Assembly (NCBI GenBank): GCA_963693085.1 | Contig: OY856409.1 | Span: 299,998,558 to 300,062,557, forward strand | Source of the DNA: Alisma plantago-aquatica | Taxonomy: Eukaryota; Streptophyta; Magnoliopsida; Alismatales; Alismataceae | Direction: 5' to 3' | DNA length: 64,000 nt | Shown: one piece after another, positions 45,927 to 57,747 of the stretch | How positions within the stretch are numbered: position 1 is the first letter of the stretch | How the letters are laid out: each line of letters begins with the position of its first letter | Translations under genes and position numbers: made by a program | Notes under the pieces: model-generated | The model's input: the letters and a program-made list of their open reading frames with translations, nothing else | Told to the model about the DNA's origin: nothing | Databases searched by the model: none

Positions 45927-48040
45927 TGATGGAGTTGAGACTTACACCAAAAGATTTTACTCTTCCAATGGGAGTCCCAAAATTTGCACCAAAAACCCTA
46001 GAGAGGATTTATATCTTCCCTAGGTTTACCTAGAACTGGTGCTTAGATAACAACTCCAACCCCATAAGAGTATGGAAGCCTTATCATAGTACAGATTTAG
46101 GATCGAACCCAAAAGACAACGGTCTTGTTGCAAGCAACAAGATGGAAAACGTACATCACTTCACTTAGTTATTTTACTAATTGGCACTTATATCGAAAAG
46201 TTGGATTTTGATTGGTTTTTAGACTAAAGCATGAAAAGTAAATAAAGCAAGTAAAACTAAGATTTAACAAATGATGATGAATCACTGGGGTTAAGCAGGT
46301 ATTTACCACCGCTACACATGCATTGTATATGTACTAAGCAAGCAAGACTTATAAGCTAGATACATGGATGTTCCACAAGACCGATGCCTTATAAGACAAG
46401 AGCGATGCATTGCATCCAAGGATGTTCCACAAGACCGATGCCTTTGAAAGACAAGAGTAATGCATTGCATCCTTCGATGTTCCACAAGACCGATGCCTTA
46501 TAAGACAAGAGCAATGCATCGCATCCTTCAAGGGTTAAGTAGCTCTCATTCGGTACATTTCTACGTGTCAATGAAGATATGTAATCTCCAAAGAGAGAAT
46601 CTTACTCCACCTCATGAAACGTGCATCTGAAACTAACAAGCGAGCGATAATTATCAAATCGAATAGTATCTTTGTAGGCCTAGTCTCCTATTCGGATAAC
46701 CTAACTACGAGAAGTGCGGGAATGTTGCAACGCCAGCCATTCCCGATCAAATGGTCACATGCTTTACATCATTCCCCTCGCAAAGTGTGTTCCTCGACTT
46801 ACCAAGGTTACTTCCATACAGATGGAAGTGCAACGGATGATAGTGAGTTTACTCCACTCTTTGAGATACACTCCTAGACACCGAAACGGATGCGTGGTGG
46901 ATACACACACCAGAAACCAACACTAAATCGGTATTCGAGTCTCGAGAGCGGTCATAGACAAACCACAACAAAAGACAATAGATGCATACAAGAACGTGGC
47001 CATCATTCAAGCATGTATGAAACGATTTAGTATTAAAACGAAAGGATAACATCTTTTTAGTACAAAGTACAAAACATGGGCAGCGGGGCTAGTCCCCGCG
47101 CCCCAGTGGATGGAACTACTCGCTCCTCATAGAGGGAACAACAAAGGAGGAGGCAAGAAGAGATAGAAAGAACATCATCTCCACTGAGGAGAGAAGGTTG
47201 AACCCTTGGTGGAGAGAGCAACGATCTTCACCCTTCGTGGCTTGCTTGACGACGGATCTTCTCCTCTCACCTTCTTTGTTGATGAGAGAGAAGGTAGCTT
47301 TGCAATGGAACGTGAGTCTCAGACCGGCAGCCTCGGGCGGTGGATGGAGTTGTTCTGGTAGTAGAGAGACAGCCTCTGGACGTCTGGACTCCTCTCAGGG
47401 ATGGCCCTTGAGGTCTTATTTATAGGCCTTGAGTGAGGTCCAAACGGTCTGGAGATCGTTTGGGTTCAAACGGTCTTGAGACCGTTTGGCGTCAAATGGT
47501 CTTGAGACCGTTTGGCGTTAAACGGTCTTGAGACCGTTTGGCGACCGTTTGACGCCAAACGGTCTTGAGACCGTTTGGCGTCAAATGGTTTTGAGATCGT
47601 TTGGCATCAAACGGTCTTGGGACCGTTTGAACTCCATGCGGTCTTGGGACCGTTTGGCTTCATGTGGTCTCGGGACCGTTTGAGCTCCATGCGGTCTTGG
47701 GACCGTTTGAACTCCATGCGGTCTTGGGACCGTTTGGCTTCATGCGGTCTCGGGACCGTTTGAACTCCATGCGGTCTTGGGACCATTTGGCTTCATGCGG
47801 TCTTGGGACCGTTTGAACTCCATGCGGTCTTGGGACCGTTTGACTTCACTCGGCCTTGAGGCTGGTTTATTCTTTTATGATTTTTTTGTGCTTTTTCTGC
47901 AAGTATAAAAGGAAAAAGTTAGTTTGATGATGTATTTACAAAAAGGGATAAAATTAGGTTTATGTACAGTATAAACGTAAAAAGAGTATGGAAAACTAAA
48001 GAAAAAGACTAAGATAAACTACTAAAATAGGAGGTTATCA
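45927..48040 (-). repeat. E2 5' LTR (right copy)
   Basis: 2114 bp, TGATGGAGTT to GAGGTTATCA. Contains the 54-bp triple repeat (46367-46529), the stem-loop (47077-47105), TATA (47417-47424) and a 15-unit array (47439-47862). Confidence 0.93.
47439..47862 (-). repeat. E2 U3 palindromic array, right LTR, 15 units
   Basis: Same unit types as 36012-36642 but about eight fewer. One junction (near 47540) carries an extra inverted half-unit GACCGTTTGACGCC, a trace of a rearrangement. Confidence 0.93.
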
Positions 48041-48045
48041 GGGAC
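48041..48045. repeat. Target-site duplication, right copy (E2)
   Basis: GGGAC, identical to 34496-34500. Confidence 0.92.
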
Positions 48046-48908
48046 TTAGACAGTTTGAGGTGCCAATACATCTTATATGCTTTTTGAGGAAAGGGGTCTC
48101 TTGTGGATACATATCTCTTACATGCCATCACTCTAATAGTCAACTTATGGTATGGGGAGGATCCCTTGAAGCTTGGTAAGAGGTTTTTACTTCCAAAACT
48201 CTTACACCATTGCTAAAGCCAGACAACATGATACTCCCCATTGTGGTGGGTACACTTTGGAGATGTTTGGTGTCTAAAGTTTCCATGATAAGAGTTGGTA
48301 AAGATATGTCCGAGTGTTTTAATCTCTATCAGCTTGGAGTTAGTGTGCTCAACAGTGCAGAGGCAGTTTTGCATAGTTTTAATAGGGTCTCAAGCAAGTG
48401 ACATGAACATGCAACTCTTTCCATGCTTATAATGGGCTTCTTTAATGTTTTGGACCTAGTGGATAGGTCAGTGTTACTTCATTAGGTGAGGGTGAGGTGT
48501 CCACATTTTTCCTATGGTTGGAGCATATGGATGATCAAGCAAAAAAGGTTGTACATTCTTGGTATCTTGAGGACATGACCATGATTACAGATGCATAGGA
48601 GGTGGCTAAGGTGATTGATATCATTCAAAGGGCTGGTTCAAGTTTGGGTCTTAAAATTAACATTCATAAAATTTGGAGTTTTGGCCTACTTATGATGGTA
48701 GAAAACTTCAAGAGAAGTTGTTTCCCGTAGACATTGGGAGACCTTTGTTGATCATGAAGTAACTAGGAGGAGTTGTGAGCAAGGAATGAGACTTTATTAA
48801 GGGGATAGCCATGAGGAGGCCTTCCCAAGCTATTTACTTGATGCAACTTCTTCCATGATTATGTGATCCACAGAGAGAGATCATTTTTCTATATTCTTGT
48901 ATGGGTAT
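48046..48908 (+). pseudogene. Non-LTR-type reverse transcriptase remnant
   Basis: 48210-48401 encodes PIVVGTLWRCLVSKVSM, VGKDMSECFNLYQLGVSVLNSAEAVLHSFNRV. A later frame has MGFFNVLDLVDRS, the counterpart of the first catalytic block. Another has WYLEDMTMITDA, where the catalytic YLDD reads YLED. Then VDIGRPL, LGGVVS and DPQREIIFLYSCMG follow. This order matches a plant family of non-LTR-type reverse-transcriptase sequences. Several stops and shifts make it dead. E2 inserted on its left and the E3 LTR begins at its right edge. Confidence 0.8.
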
Positions 48909-49059
48909 TGATAACATCCCATTTTATACACTTTTTGCATATGTTTTATGCCTCTCCTAACATACCTTTTATAGACTTGTTCCACTTATTTAGTACTTTG
49001 TGCCAAAAATCTTATTCGCACACCTCTTCCACCTTTCTAGGGTCATATCAAGACACGGC

Positions 49060-49375
49060 CGCGGTTAGCACCTCGACTGCGGCTCATCGACCACTAGAGG
49101 GCCCTCCCATCACGGTCGATGTCCTTATAATCATATCAACGCTTCGCAGCCGTGGTGCCTCGCGCCCCTTCGGTCATGGCCTACGATTTGCACACATCGA
49201 CAACGATCGGGCCTCGACCGAGGTTTGTACCCCGACCATGGAATTACACCCCAGCCTCGACCGAGATCTAGCCTCGATTGACCTCGGTGGTATCCTCGAC
49301 AGAGGTGTTGCCTTGACTGACTGTAGTGGGAGCCTCAACCAGAGACCCATCCTCGACCACAGCTCAGATGGTTAA
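49060..49375 (+). repeat. CTCGACC/GACCGAGG array in E3 U3
   Basis: At least ten CTCGACC- or TCGACCGAGG-type units, many followed by a GCCTCGA junction, are spread over 315 bp and end 16 bp before TATA. The ORF over it is repeat-derived. Confidence 0.8.
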
Positions 49376-49390
49376 GTCAGTGGGCGGCAC

Positions 49391-49400
49391 CTATAAATAG
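49391..49400 (+). promoter_or_regulatory. TATA box of the E3 LTR
   Basis: CTATAAATAG immediately after the array; identical to the E4 box. Confidence 0.75.
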
Positions 49401-49742
49401 GCCACCCACCTCGACTTGTCACATCATCATATCATCAAGGACCACGAAGTGCTGCGAAATTCCATAGCCACTCACATCCATCATATCAGTCTTGGATTTC
49501 TAAAGGTGAAAGCTGGAGGAGAGAGAAGACCAACGACCCTCTTCCTCAAAAGAAGGAGAAACCTCTGCATCATCCATTCTGGGTCTAGATCTGAAGGAGT
49601 ATATTGGTGTATCGCCATCTTCTCTCTCCATTTAGATCTATCATCTCCATTAGGTTGCACCCATTCCCTCTTCGTGGTTGTGATGTATATTGTAATGTTG
49701 TTATGCTTCCCATTAACATGTGTAGCTAAACACTCAACTTGG

Positions 49743-49772
49743 GTTGGGAGCAGCCACTAAGGCTCTCCCAAC
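49743..49772 (+). other. E3 LTR stem-loop with ACTAA loop
   Basis: GTTGGGAG (49743-49750) pairs with CTCCCAAC (49765-49772). Inside it AGCC pairs with GGCT around the loop ACTAA, with one bulged C. 12 base pairs in all. Confidence 0.72.
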
Positions 49773-49792
49773 ATGTACATTCTTGCTTCCCT

Positions 49793-49796
<4 letters not shown>

Positions 49797-49824
<28 letters not shown>

Positions 49825-49826
49825 GC
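49797..49826. repeat. AT microsatellite
   Basis: About 28 bp of AT repeats inside the E3 LTR. Confidence 0.9.
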
Positions 49827-50512
49827 TCATATCAAGATTATCTTCATACGCTTGTTCTTAATGCTTCACTTGTATGCTTAGCTACCATCTTGTAATGTTT
49901 GATCGTTGGTACCTCGAAAGAGTAGTATCTTCTTTATCTAGTGTTGTGGAGTAGTATGAATGCATGAGAATGTTGGAATGCTAAATCTTAAGGTCATATG
50001 GTTTGTTTGGTGGTTGTAAGGTGGTTATCTTGAGAGGGAGGCCACCTTATATCTTAGACCGATCCTTATCTCGAGAGAGGAGGGAATAGACATTTTTATG
50101 ACTGCTTGTAATCTTAACACGAGTATACGAAGGGGAGTGAGTTTGCATGTTGGTGAGAGACCTTAGTAGGTGAAACTCGATCTGAGTTTCCTTCAATATC
50201 TTTATTTCTTACAGTTCATACCTATTTTTCCCTTGTTGTTATTTTCTTTCCTTTAACTTTCTTTGTTTTGGTTTGAGCATCATCATTCCTTAGGGAACAA
50301 CCTTTTAAAATGATATGTTTGTCTAGAGTGTATGAGTGTGAGACCATGCGTACTTAACACCTATCGACCTTGTCCGTGTGGTTTGACCCCGATTACTATG
50401 TCAGACCCCGTATAATAGTTGTGGGGGCTTGAGTGTCGGATTATAATCTTAAGAGTCCCACTACTCTAGATCCACTCCATTTTGGATGCCCGATTTAGGC
50501 CGGTCAACTTTT

Positions 50513-50535
50513 TGGCGTTGTTGTAGGGGACAAGG
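50513..50535 (+). other. E3 primer-binding site, decayed tRNA-Asp type
   Basis: TGGCGTTGTTGTAGGGGA differs from the 18-base consensus by a few transitions and one transversion. The position after the LTR fits. Confidence 0.75.
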
Positions 50536-50719
50536 AAAAATGGCACTGCTAAGAACTTGAGTCCACTCACTATACTCTCATGCCTCAAGTTTAGTGATAC
50601 ACTTGACTGCACAGAAACCTCAAATATGAATCCCTACAATTACATAGAATAGCTCGTTTCAACACGTCTAGTTTCCTAACTTGACTGTGCGGTCTATTCA
50701 GGGTACCTAGCAGAAACAG

Positions 50720-52400
50720 ATCCGTTCAATTTTTCACCTTGAACATCGAGTCACCATACTGCCTCGTGTGCATGGCAATCTTACTGGAGACGATCAGAAT
50801 ATAAGAGTTCAACATGATCCCCCACCACATGAGATGGATGAAGATAGAGATGGTCGTCACTGGGATGGCCATCAACATGAGGAAGAACATCGTGAGGAAG
50901 AACGACATGATGAAGAATGACAACACCATCGCGATAGAAGGCACCATCACAATCACCGTGAAGATGAACGTGAGCGCAATGACCGGAACAGCGAGCGCGA
51001 AGATGATGAAGAAGGGAAAACTCTTAGAGAGTTGGCCGCAACTAGAGCCAACGAATCCAGATGCCCAATTGTCATCTCGCACTTCAATGCATCAAACTTT
51101 GAATTGAAACCAGTTGTAATCTCAATGATCCAGAACAAACCTTTTTGTGGAAAATCAAGGAGCAAAAATTTGTATCACCTTGATGCCTTCAAAAATATCT
51201 GTGAAACCATTAAGATGAGGGGAGTTCCTTAAGAAGTGATATATTGTAAGGGATTCAATTTCTCCCCTAAAGATAAGGCTCTGTCCTGGTACCTCAACCT
51301 ACCCCACCAGTCCATAGATGGATGGAGACCTCTTGTAGATGTCTTTGTTACTAAATTTTATCCTACTAAGAGAAATATCCGTAATATGCAAAAGATCACT
51401 TCTTTCACACAAAAACTGAGAGAAAACCTTCATGAAGCATGGGAACACTTTCAAGAGTACCAGAGAGATTGCTCTCACCATAACTACCGTAAGGGGTTTC
51501 TAGCAACCACCTTTTATAATGGGATGACTCCCACTGAGAGAACTTTGCTGAACACAGCTACTGGAAGTGACTTTCTTGGAAAGAAGACGAGAAAAACTAT
51601 GAAGATAATTTACAACATGGCTGCATTGCAAGCGGGCATGGATTACGACAGAAATGATAGAAGATCAGCAAAGAAAGAAGGATCTGAAGGGCCACCAATC
51701 AAAGCCAAATCCTTGGAGACTATTACAACCCAAATTTAGAAAATCACCACCGATGTCAAACAGTTAAAAAACATTGGGGCCAAAGGCAAGAAACATATGG
51801 AGAAAGCCATGAAATGTGTTACCTATGGAGAAGGAGGACACAAATTGACAATTGTATCTATACCCGACCAGAGGAGAGCGAAGCAAGTGAAAGTGAAGAG
51901 GAAACTGAGAATGTCTCCTATGTTAATTTCAAATGACAAGATCATCTTGGGTTTAACTATGGCAACAAGGAAGCTACGGAGAACATGCATCAACTAAGCA
52001 ATTCGTCTAAACCTCCTCCAAGATTCGAGAAGAAAGGAGGGCCGACTCAATACACTAAGACTACTAATTACCAGACAAATAAGAACAACTATCAAGGTTA
52101 GAATAAATGTGAGTCGACAAGGGAAAGGATAAGTATAAGGCCCAGGGCCGAGCCAAGCCAAATACAACAACCAAACTGACATGATTGCTCAACTATTCGA
52201 CTTTGTGAAAAGGCAAGCTTCGGTGAATGACCAACTTGCTCAAAGTGTTATCACAAATTCAGAAGTACTAACTTCAATGCAAACTCAAATGGCAGACATG
52301 TAAACTCATCAAAACTAGATGGATCGACAGCTTGCACAACTAGTTGAACTCATGAAAAAACCTTCAGGTAAGATCCCATCAAATACTAAGACTCCAAAAA
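50720..52400 (+). pseudogene. E3 gag, decayed
   Basis: A charged His/Arg/Glu-rich N-terminus (about 50850-51020: HEEEHREEERHDEE and following) leads into LRELAATRANESRCPIVIS. Next come FELKPVVISMIQNKPFCG and the capsid region 51236-51739 (KALSWYLNLPHQSIDGWRPL, FVTKFYPTKRN, LHEAWEHFQEYQRDCSHH, GSDFLGKK). The region to 52400 has a broken zinc knuckle (CVTYGEGGH) and a Gln-rich tail. Stops lie within the N-terminus, before 51236 and at 51739. It is related to Athila gag but diverged from E2 and E4. Confidence 0.82.
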
Positions 52401-52426
52401 TGGACACTCTTTGATCTGGGAGAACT

Positions 52427-53210
52427 TTGGAAAATGTTAATACTAACAACACCAAAGAAGGAGGAAGATATATTAATCAGCAATCTGAGAATGAGAAGGA
52501 AACAGAAGAATCAAAAGGGAAAGAACAAGTTGTAAGTGGCAAAGAAGAAGGGAAACACAAAAAGAAGGAAGAAGAGGAAAAGAACTCGGATCCTATAGGA
52601 GAAGTCCTTTTGAAGAAAAATCCTTATGCTCTAAGAGTTCCTTTCCCTTACAAACTGATAAAAGTACACTTGAAGAAGAGGTACGAAAAGTTTATGGAAG
52701 CCATAAAGAAGCTACACTTGGATGTACCCTTTCTCGATGTAGAAATTCCGACCTATGCAAAATTCTTTAAAGACCTGATCACAAAGAGAAGGAGAGGAGA
52801 CCACATTGAGATTGTCCAATTGGCGAAAATGTCAAGTGCCTTTGTTCAAGCTGAGTTACCAACCAAGAAGAGTGACCCTAGAGCATTTCTACGTCGGAGA
52901 CAATGTGGAGAGAAAGGTGTTAGCTGACTTGGGAGCGAGCATTAGTCTAATGCCCTTGACTCTAGCACAAAGGCTTGGGATGACACACATGGTGAAGACG
53001 GGGATGAGAATCGATTTAGCCGATCACACCTTTACAAGACCTGTAGGAATAGTCGAAGATGTTCCGATAAGGTTCGGGTGATTCTTCATATCGTGTGATT
53101 TAGTAGTGATAGACACGGTTGAGAATTCTAAATGCCCAATGATATTTGGGAGGCATTTCCTTGCAACAGGGAGAGCCTTAATAGATGTAGCAGAAGGAAT
53201 CATCACCTTG
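52427..53210 (+). pseudogene. E3 gag-pro linker and aspartic protease
   Basis: 52427-52927 is a Lys/Glu-rich linker followed by VPFPYKLIKVHLKKRYEKFM, AIKKLHLDVPFLDV and PTYAKFFKDLITKRRR, the conserved pre-protease block. A frameshift near 52890 leads to 52806-53081 with VLADLGASISLMP (active-site Asp at about 52926), then TRPVGIVEDVPIRFG. After another stop come IFGRHFLATGRALIDVAEG-like codons to 53210. Active site present; frame broken. Confidence 0.87.
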
Positions 53211-53213
53211 TGA

Positions 53214-54720
53214 GTGGGGAATGATCACCTCGATTTTTGGGTACAAGATGCCATGAGGGGACCTTCTCTATCTGAGTCAGTTTACTTTATGGATAGCTAC
53301 AATAAATATTGTGAAGAGGTACAAGAGGACAAGGCAATTGTCGATCCCCTCATGCGAGCCTTAAATAGTCAGGACCCTATAATGGAGGGCCAAGAGGTTG
53401 TAGAGATCTTAGACTGTATGAATCAACCCAAAGAGGAATTTAGTGAAGATAAAGAGATATTTGAGACAGTGAAGTATGCTTCTCTAGAGCAAATAGCTGA
53501 GGAGAAGGAAGCACCAAAGCCAAAGCCAAAATTAAAACCTCTTCTAGAGGGGCTGAAATATGAATTCCTGGACAAAAAAGAGGGGAATCCAGTGATTGTT
53601 AATGCCAACTTAACAGATGACCATCTAGAAAAGTTTCTAAATGAACTCAGGCTGCATAGAAAGGCTATAGGGTGTTTTGTAGAAGACATCATATGCCTTA
53701 ACCCGGACCTATGCACGCACAAAATTCATCTCGAGGAAATAGCTAAGCCTCTAGCTCAACCATAGAGAAAGCTAAACCAAATGCTAAAAGAAGTCATAAA
53801 GAAAGAAGTTATAAAGTTGTGAGATGTTGGGATCATCTACCCGATAAATGACAGCAGTTGGGTTAGTCCCATCCATGTGGTACCCAAGAAGGGAGGAATG
53901 ACGGTTATACGAGGGGAATACAGAGAGGAAGTAGCAACAAGGACAGTAACAGGTTGGTGTATGTGCATCGACTATCACAAGTTAAATGCAGCTACCAAGA
54001 AGGATCACTTCCCTCTACCATTCGTAGACCAGGTCCTAGAGAGGCTAGCTCACCATGACTACTTTTGTTTTCTGCACGGATATTCAGGATTCTATCAAGT
54101 ATCAATTCATCTTGACGATCAAGAAAAGACAACTTTTACCTACATTTATGGGACTTATGCCTTCCAAAGGATGTCGTTTAGTTTATGTAACACACCTGTG
54201 ACTTCTCAGCGTTGTATGATATCCATGTTTTCAGACTTTCTGGAAGTCATAGTAGAAGTTTTCATGGATGACTTCTATGTATATGAGACAGATTTTGAAG
54301 CCTACCTAAGAAACCTATATTTAGTGTCACAATGATGTGAAGAGAAGTGCCTTGTCCTAAATTGGGAGAAATGCCACTTCATTGTTCAGGATGGTTGTTC
54401 AGGATGGTATCATACTAGGCCATAAGATTTCCAAGAAAGGAATTGAAGTGGATTTAAGTAAGATTGAAGCCATATCCAAACTCCTGCCACCAAAGTCAGT
54501 CGTGGGAGTATGAAGTTTCTTAGGACATGTAGGATATTATAGAAGAACATAAAAGATTTCTCTAAGATTGCCAAACCACTATCAAATTTACTGATTAAAT
54601 ATGTTGAGTTTGAGTTTACCAGTGAATGTCTAGATGCCTTCAATACCCTTAAAAGAGCATTAATGAGAACACCTATCCTACAAGCACAAGATCGGGAGCT
54701 ACCTTTCGAGATCATGTGTG
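53214..54720 (+). pseudogene. E3 reverse transcriptase
   Basis: 53214-53765 holds the pre-RT region (LKPLLEGLKYEFLDKKEGNP, HRKAIGCFVEDI, CTHKIHLEE). 53877-54335 holds WCMCIDYHKLNAATKKDHFP, then FLHGYSGF with His for the first catalytic Asp (about 54075), then FMDDFYVY with both Asp kept (about 54267). The thumb and connection (GHKISKKGIEVDLSKIEAI, FLGHVGYYRR) follow in shifted frames to 54560. Stops at 53763 and 53820. Dead as an enzyme. Confidence 0.88.
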
Positions 54721-55095
54721 ATGCCAGTGATTACGCCATCGGGTGGTCCTTGGATAAAAGAAAGATAAGAGACATCATGTGATTTTCTATGCGAGCAGAA
54801 CCTTGGATGAAGCCCAAGTAAACTACACTACTACTGAAAAAGAAATGTTGGCTATCATATTTGCCTTTGATAAGTTCAGATCATACTTGGTAGGATCGAA
54901 GGTAAAAGTGTACACAGATCACGAGGTGATAAAATACCTAATGCAAAAAAGGACACAAAGCCAAGACTTGCAATGGGCCTTGAAATGCAAGAATTCAACC
55001 ACAAGATTATTGACAAAAAGGGAAAAGAAAATGTGGTCATGGACCACTTGTCAAGGATATTTTTTTATAAAAATTGCCAATGAATGCCAACTATG
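54690..55095 (+). pseudogene. E3 RNase H
   Basis: IMCDASDYAIGWSL carries the first Asp. After a frameshift (54779 on) TTTEKEMLAIIFAFDKFRSYLVGSK carries the Glu and YTDHEVIKYLMQK the next Asp. The end is scrambled (55010-55095), where the family has DHLSRL. Confidence 0.87.
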
Positions 55096-56440
55096 ACGAC
55101 AAATCTCTTTTGATGGCTCAATCGGAAGAGCAGAGCCTACCTTGGTTCACAGATATTTGTAATTATTTAGCATGTAGACAACTTCCATCGGAGATAATGT
55201 ATAATCAGAAGAAGAAGTTATTCTCTGAGCTGAAAAATTACAATTGGGATGACCCCCTACTATTCAAGAGGTTCTCTAACAACTTATATCGTCGATACAT
55301 ACCATAAGAAGAGGTACCTTTAATCCTTAAGGAATGTCACTCCTCACCTTACGGGGGACACCACGGAGGAGAAAGGATGGATGTAAAGGTTCTGCAATCA
55401 GGATTTTACTGGCCAACGCTCTTCAAGGATGTTGCGTCATTTGTCAAAACATTCAAGGAATGTTAACTTACAAGAAACATAAGCAGAAGGAATGAGATGC
55501 CAATGACAGATTGGGTGGAAGTCAAAATCTTCAATGTATGGGGAATTGATTGCATGGGATCTTTTCCGTCATCAAAAGGGAACCAATACATATGTGTTCC
55601 TGTCGATTACATTTCCAAATGGTTTGAAGTTGTTGCCACTCAAACATGTGACTCCAAGGCGGTCATTAAGATTTTTGAGAAAACTATCTTCCTACACTTT
55701 GGAGTACCACACACTATTATAAACGACATAGGGTCGCATTTCAGTGAAAAGTAGTTTGAAGCTCTGTTGAGAAAGTATGGGGTGAAACATAAGGTTGTAC
55801 GAGGGGGCAGGTCAAAGTATCAAACAGGCAAATTAAATATATACTAGAACAAGTTGTCAGTCGTACAAGGAAGGACTAGTCCATGAAACTTGATGATGCA
55901 CTTTGGGCTTACCGCACTGCATATAAAACACCTATAGGTACGACACCCTATAGGTTAATTCATGGGAAGTCTTATCATCTATTGGTCAAACTCGAACACA
56001 AAGCCATGTGGGCTATCAAGTTTTTGAACATGGACCTTTATAAGGCTAGTCAGAAAAGATTCCTTCAACTCCAAGAGCTCGAAGAGTTGAGACTGCATGC
56101 TTATGAGAACACAAGGATTTATAAGCAGAGAACAAAGGTATGGCATGACACCCATCTAAAGAACAAAGATGTTCATAAAGGAGACAAGGTTCATTTATTC
56201 AACTCAAGTATCAGGTTATTTTTTGGGAAGTTGAGAACAAGGTGGTCAGGCCCTTTTTCTGTAGTAAAAATATACCCATCGGGGGTGATGGAGATAGCAG
56301 GAGACAAGACATGAACCTTCAAAGTGAATGGATAGAGAGTGAAAAGATACTATGAAGATGAAGCTTTTGTAAGAAGGACAGAACTCAGTTTGGGAGAAAC
56401 CAGCCCAGTAAATAGTGGAATGAATGAGGAAGTAATTGCA
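55074..56440 (+). pseudogene. E3 integrase
   Basis: 55074-55307 has PWFTDICNYLACRQLP and WDDPLLFKRFSNN. The zinc-binding HHCC region (ECHSSPYGGHHGGERM, FYWPTLFKD, TFKEC) is at about 55325-55465 with a stop before it. The core has GIDCMGSFPSSKGNQYI (first Asp) and INDIGSHFSEK (second Asp). The NREIK block with the catalytic Glu is lost at about 55820-55850. 55883-56314 is the C-terminal part ([48 protein letters not shown]). Homology continues to about 56440. No chromodomain was seen. Confidence 0.88.
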
Positions 56441-56499
56441 TCTGCTGAAGAAAAATGAAGACAGATGATAGAGAAAGTCAAGCTAAAGACTTTAAACAA

Positions 56500-56523
56500 G
56501 CGCTTCTTGGGAGACAACCCAAG
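56500..56523 (+). other. Conserved post-pol motif of E3
   Basis: GCGCTTCT followed by TTGGGAGACAACCCAAG, an imperfect palindrome (CTTGGG ... CCCAAG). It matches E2 at 43935-43912 with one difference. It lies 60 bases after the integrase end. Confidence 0.8.
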
Positions 56524-56727
56524 TTTTTGTTGCTTTTCTTAATTCATGTTTTCCTTATCTCGTACTTTAGTATTATGAGCTATGTACCTCTCGTCTTTCA
56601 ATATTTCAGATTTCCACACATACTAGGAGTGTAAATATAGTATGGATTTTAATCCCTCTCTACCAAAGAGTCTTTGTTGCGAAGTACAAGTTCTTGCTTT
56701 AATTGGTTTTTGTTAATTTGGTTTGGA

Positions 56728-56872
56728 AGGACCGCGGTCGTGGCATGAGCTGCGATCGAAGGGTCTGTCATGGTGCTCGCTCTTTGTATGCTAGGCTGCA
56801 GTCACGGCGTATGTAAGAATGAACATGGTCGCAATCGCGGTGATCCTTCTGCCCTCGTCGCAATGACCCAAG
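56728..56872 (+). repeat. CGCGGTCGTGG-type array upstream of the E3 internal TATA
   Basis: Irregular units ACCGCGGTCGTGG, GCTGCGATCG, GCAGTCACGGCG, GGTCGCAATCGCGG and CTCGTCGCAATG end just before TATATATAG. CpG-rich against an AT-rich background. Confidence 0.7.
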
Positions 56873-56874
56873 GG

Positions 56875-56883
56875 TATATATAG
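56875..56883 (+). promoter_or_regulatory. Internal TATA box before the E3 accessory ORF
   Basis: TATATATAG followed by TTAAAACCC and a CT-rich, A-rich leader. Placed between pol and the accessory ORF like the E2 site at 43479. Confidence 0.6.
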
Positions 56884-57747
56884 TTAAAACCCTTCGACAT
56901 CAGGGTTCTTCTTTCGCTCATAGCTCTCTGAGATTCTCAAACAATCAAACAATACTCCTTGACACGAGTGTACAAGATGATAAACATGCTCGATTCAGAC
57001 CTTCACCGATGGAGTCACGCTTCCGCCGCAACAACGCCCCTCTAGCTTCCGCCTACACCACCGATTCGAGTCGTTTAACCTAACTGAGGTACTCGTTAGG
57101 TGCTTTCTCGACCCCATTCGATTGCGAGTTACCGTTTCTCTTAGGCTTTGTCATCTTTTTTGTGCATTTAATGACATATCAATTTGTGTAACGTCACGGT
57201 GACCGTCATGGCTCTGCCTTATCTAGTTCGACGATGCTCACCAGTGTTTTCCCTCAAACATCGATTTATTCGATGTTATTTAACCTATAATCGGGTTTAA
57301 GCGTTGTGATTCGACTCTTGGGATCCCGCTGCTTTGGCCTTTGGGCGATGGACCTTCGAATGGGAATTAGACCGCAATCACCATTTCTTCAATCGAACAG
57401 GTAATCCTCTACCATAGTCACGACATTGTATCCTTGGCCTTGGCCACGGTCACGGTGCTTCTTTGTCGCGGTTGTGACACCTCTTGATTGCTTATAACCC
57501 ACCACATTCACGGTGCCTCCATCTCGCAGTCACGACATACCATTTTGCTAGTTTGATACCTTGGCTTAGTGGTGTCGCAGTCGCGGTACAACTTCCTATT
57601 TAAAGTTGTGGTCGGCACTGTAAGCCTTGGACAAACAAAATATATATGTATATACATATATATATAATAATAAAATAAAATAGATGATTATGAATTAAAG
57701 GCCAATACAATTATGTTAACAACAAAATTAATGTTGAAACTTTTAGA
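56884..57747 (+). other. E3 accessory leader with second array
   Basis: A leader of 860 bases without a gene. From about 57395 to 57600 a second group of GGTCACGGTG, GTCGCGGTTGTGAC, TTCACGGTGCC and GCAGTCGCGGTAC units appears, so arrays lie on both sides of the start region as in E2. The later part is AT-rich and could be intron-like. Confidence 0.55.

Larger units (their letters stand above)
34501..48040 (-). mobile_element. E2: complete Athila-like element with gag and Ulp1 polyprotein, no pol
   Basis: 13.54 kb bounded by LTRs 34501-36816 and 45927-48040 and by a perfect 5-bp duplication. A tRNA-Asp primer site (45904-45921) and a G-rich purine tract (36830-36817) place it on the minus strand. 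Order in the sense direction: LTR, primer site, gag, post-pol motif, palindromic array, TATA, GC-rich leader, second array, accessory polyprotein, structured spacer, purine tract, LTR. There is no protease, RT, RNase H or integrase, so it depends on proteins supplied in trans. The LTRs differ by only about a dozen substitutions over their first 1.5 kb, apart from array length, so it is young. Confidence 0.93.
48909..50506 (+). repeat. E3 5' LTR
   Basis: About 1598 bp, from TGATAACATCCC to GGCCGGTCA, six bases before the primer site. An array (49060-49375), TATA (49391) and a stem-loop (49743-49772) are in the same order as in E2 and E4. The partner LTR is not in the window. Confidence 0.75.

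Noticed and set aside
34501..48040. Segmental duplication or misassembly of 34.5-36.8 kb and 45.9-48.0 kb
   Set aside because: The copies end exactly at TG and CA, with a 5-bp target duplication, primer site and purine tract; they are LTRs.
49060..49375. ORF with Asp/Arg/Ser-rich protein at 48863-49375
   Set aside because: Produced by the CTCGACC array in U3 of the E3 LTR.
50814..51107. Met-rich 97-codon ORF at the start of E3 gag
   Set aside because: Another frame of the His/Arg/Glu-rich gag N-terminus; the gag frame aligns with downstream conserved blocks and this one does not.
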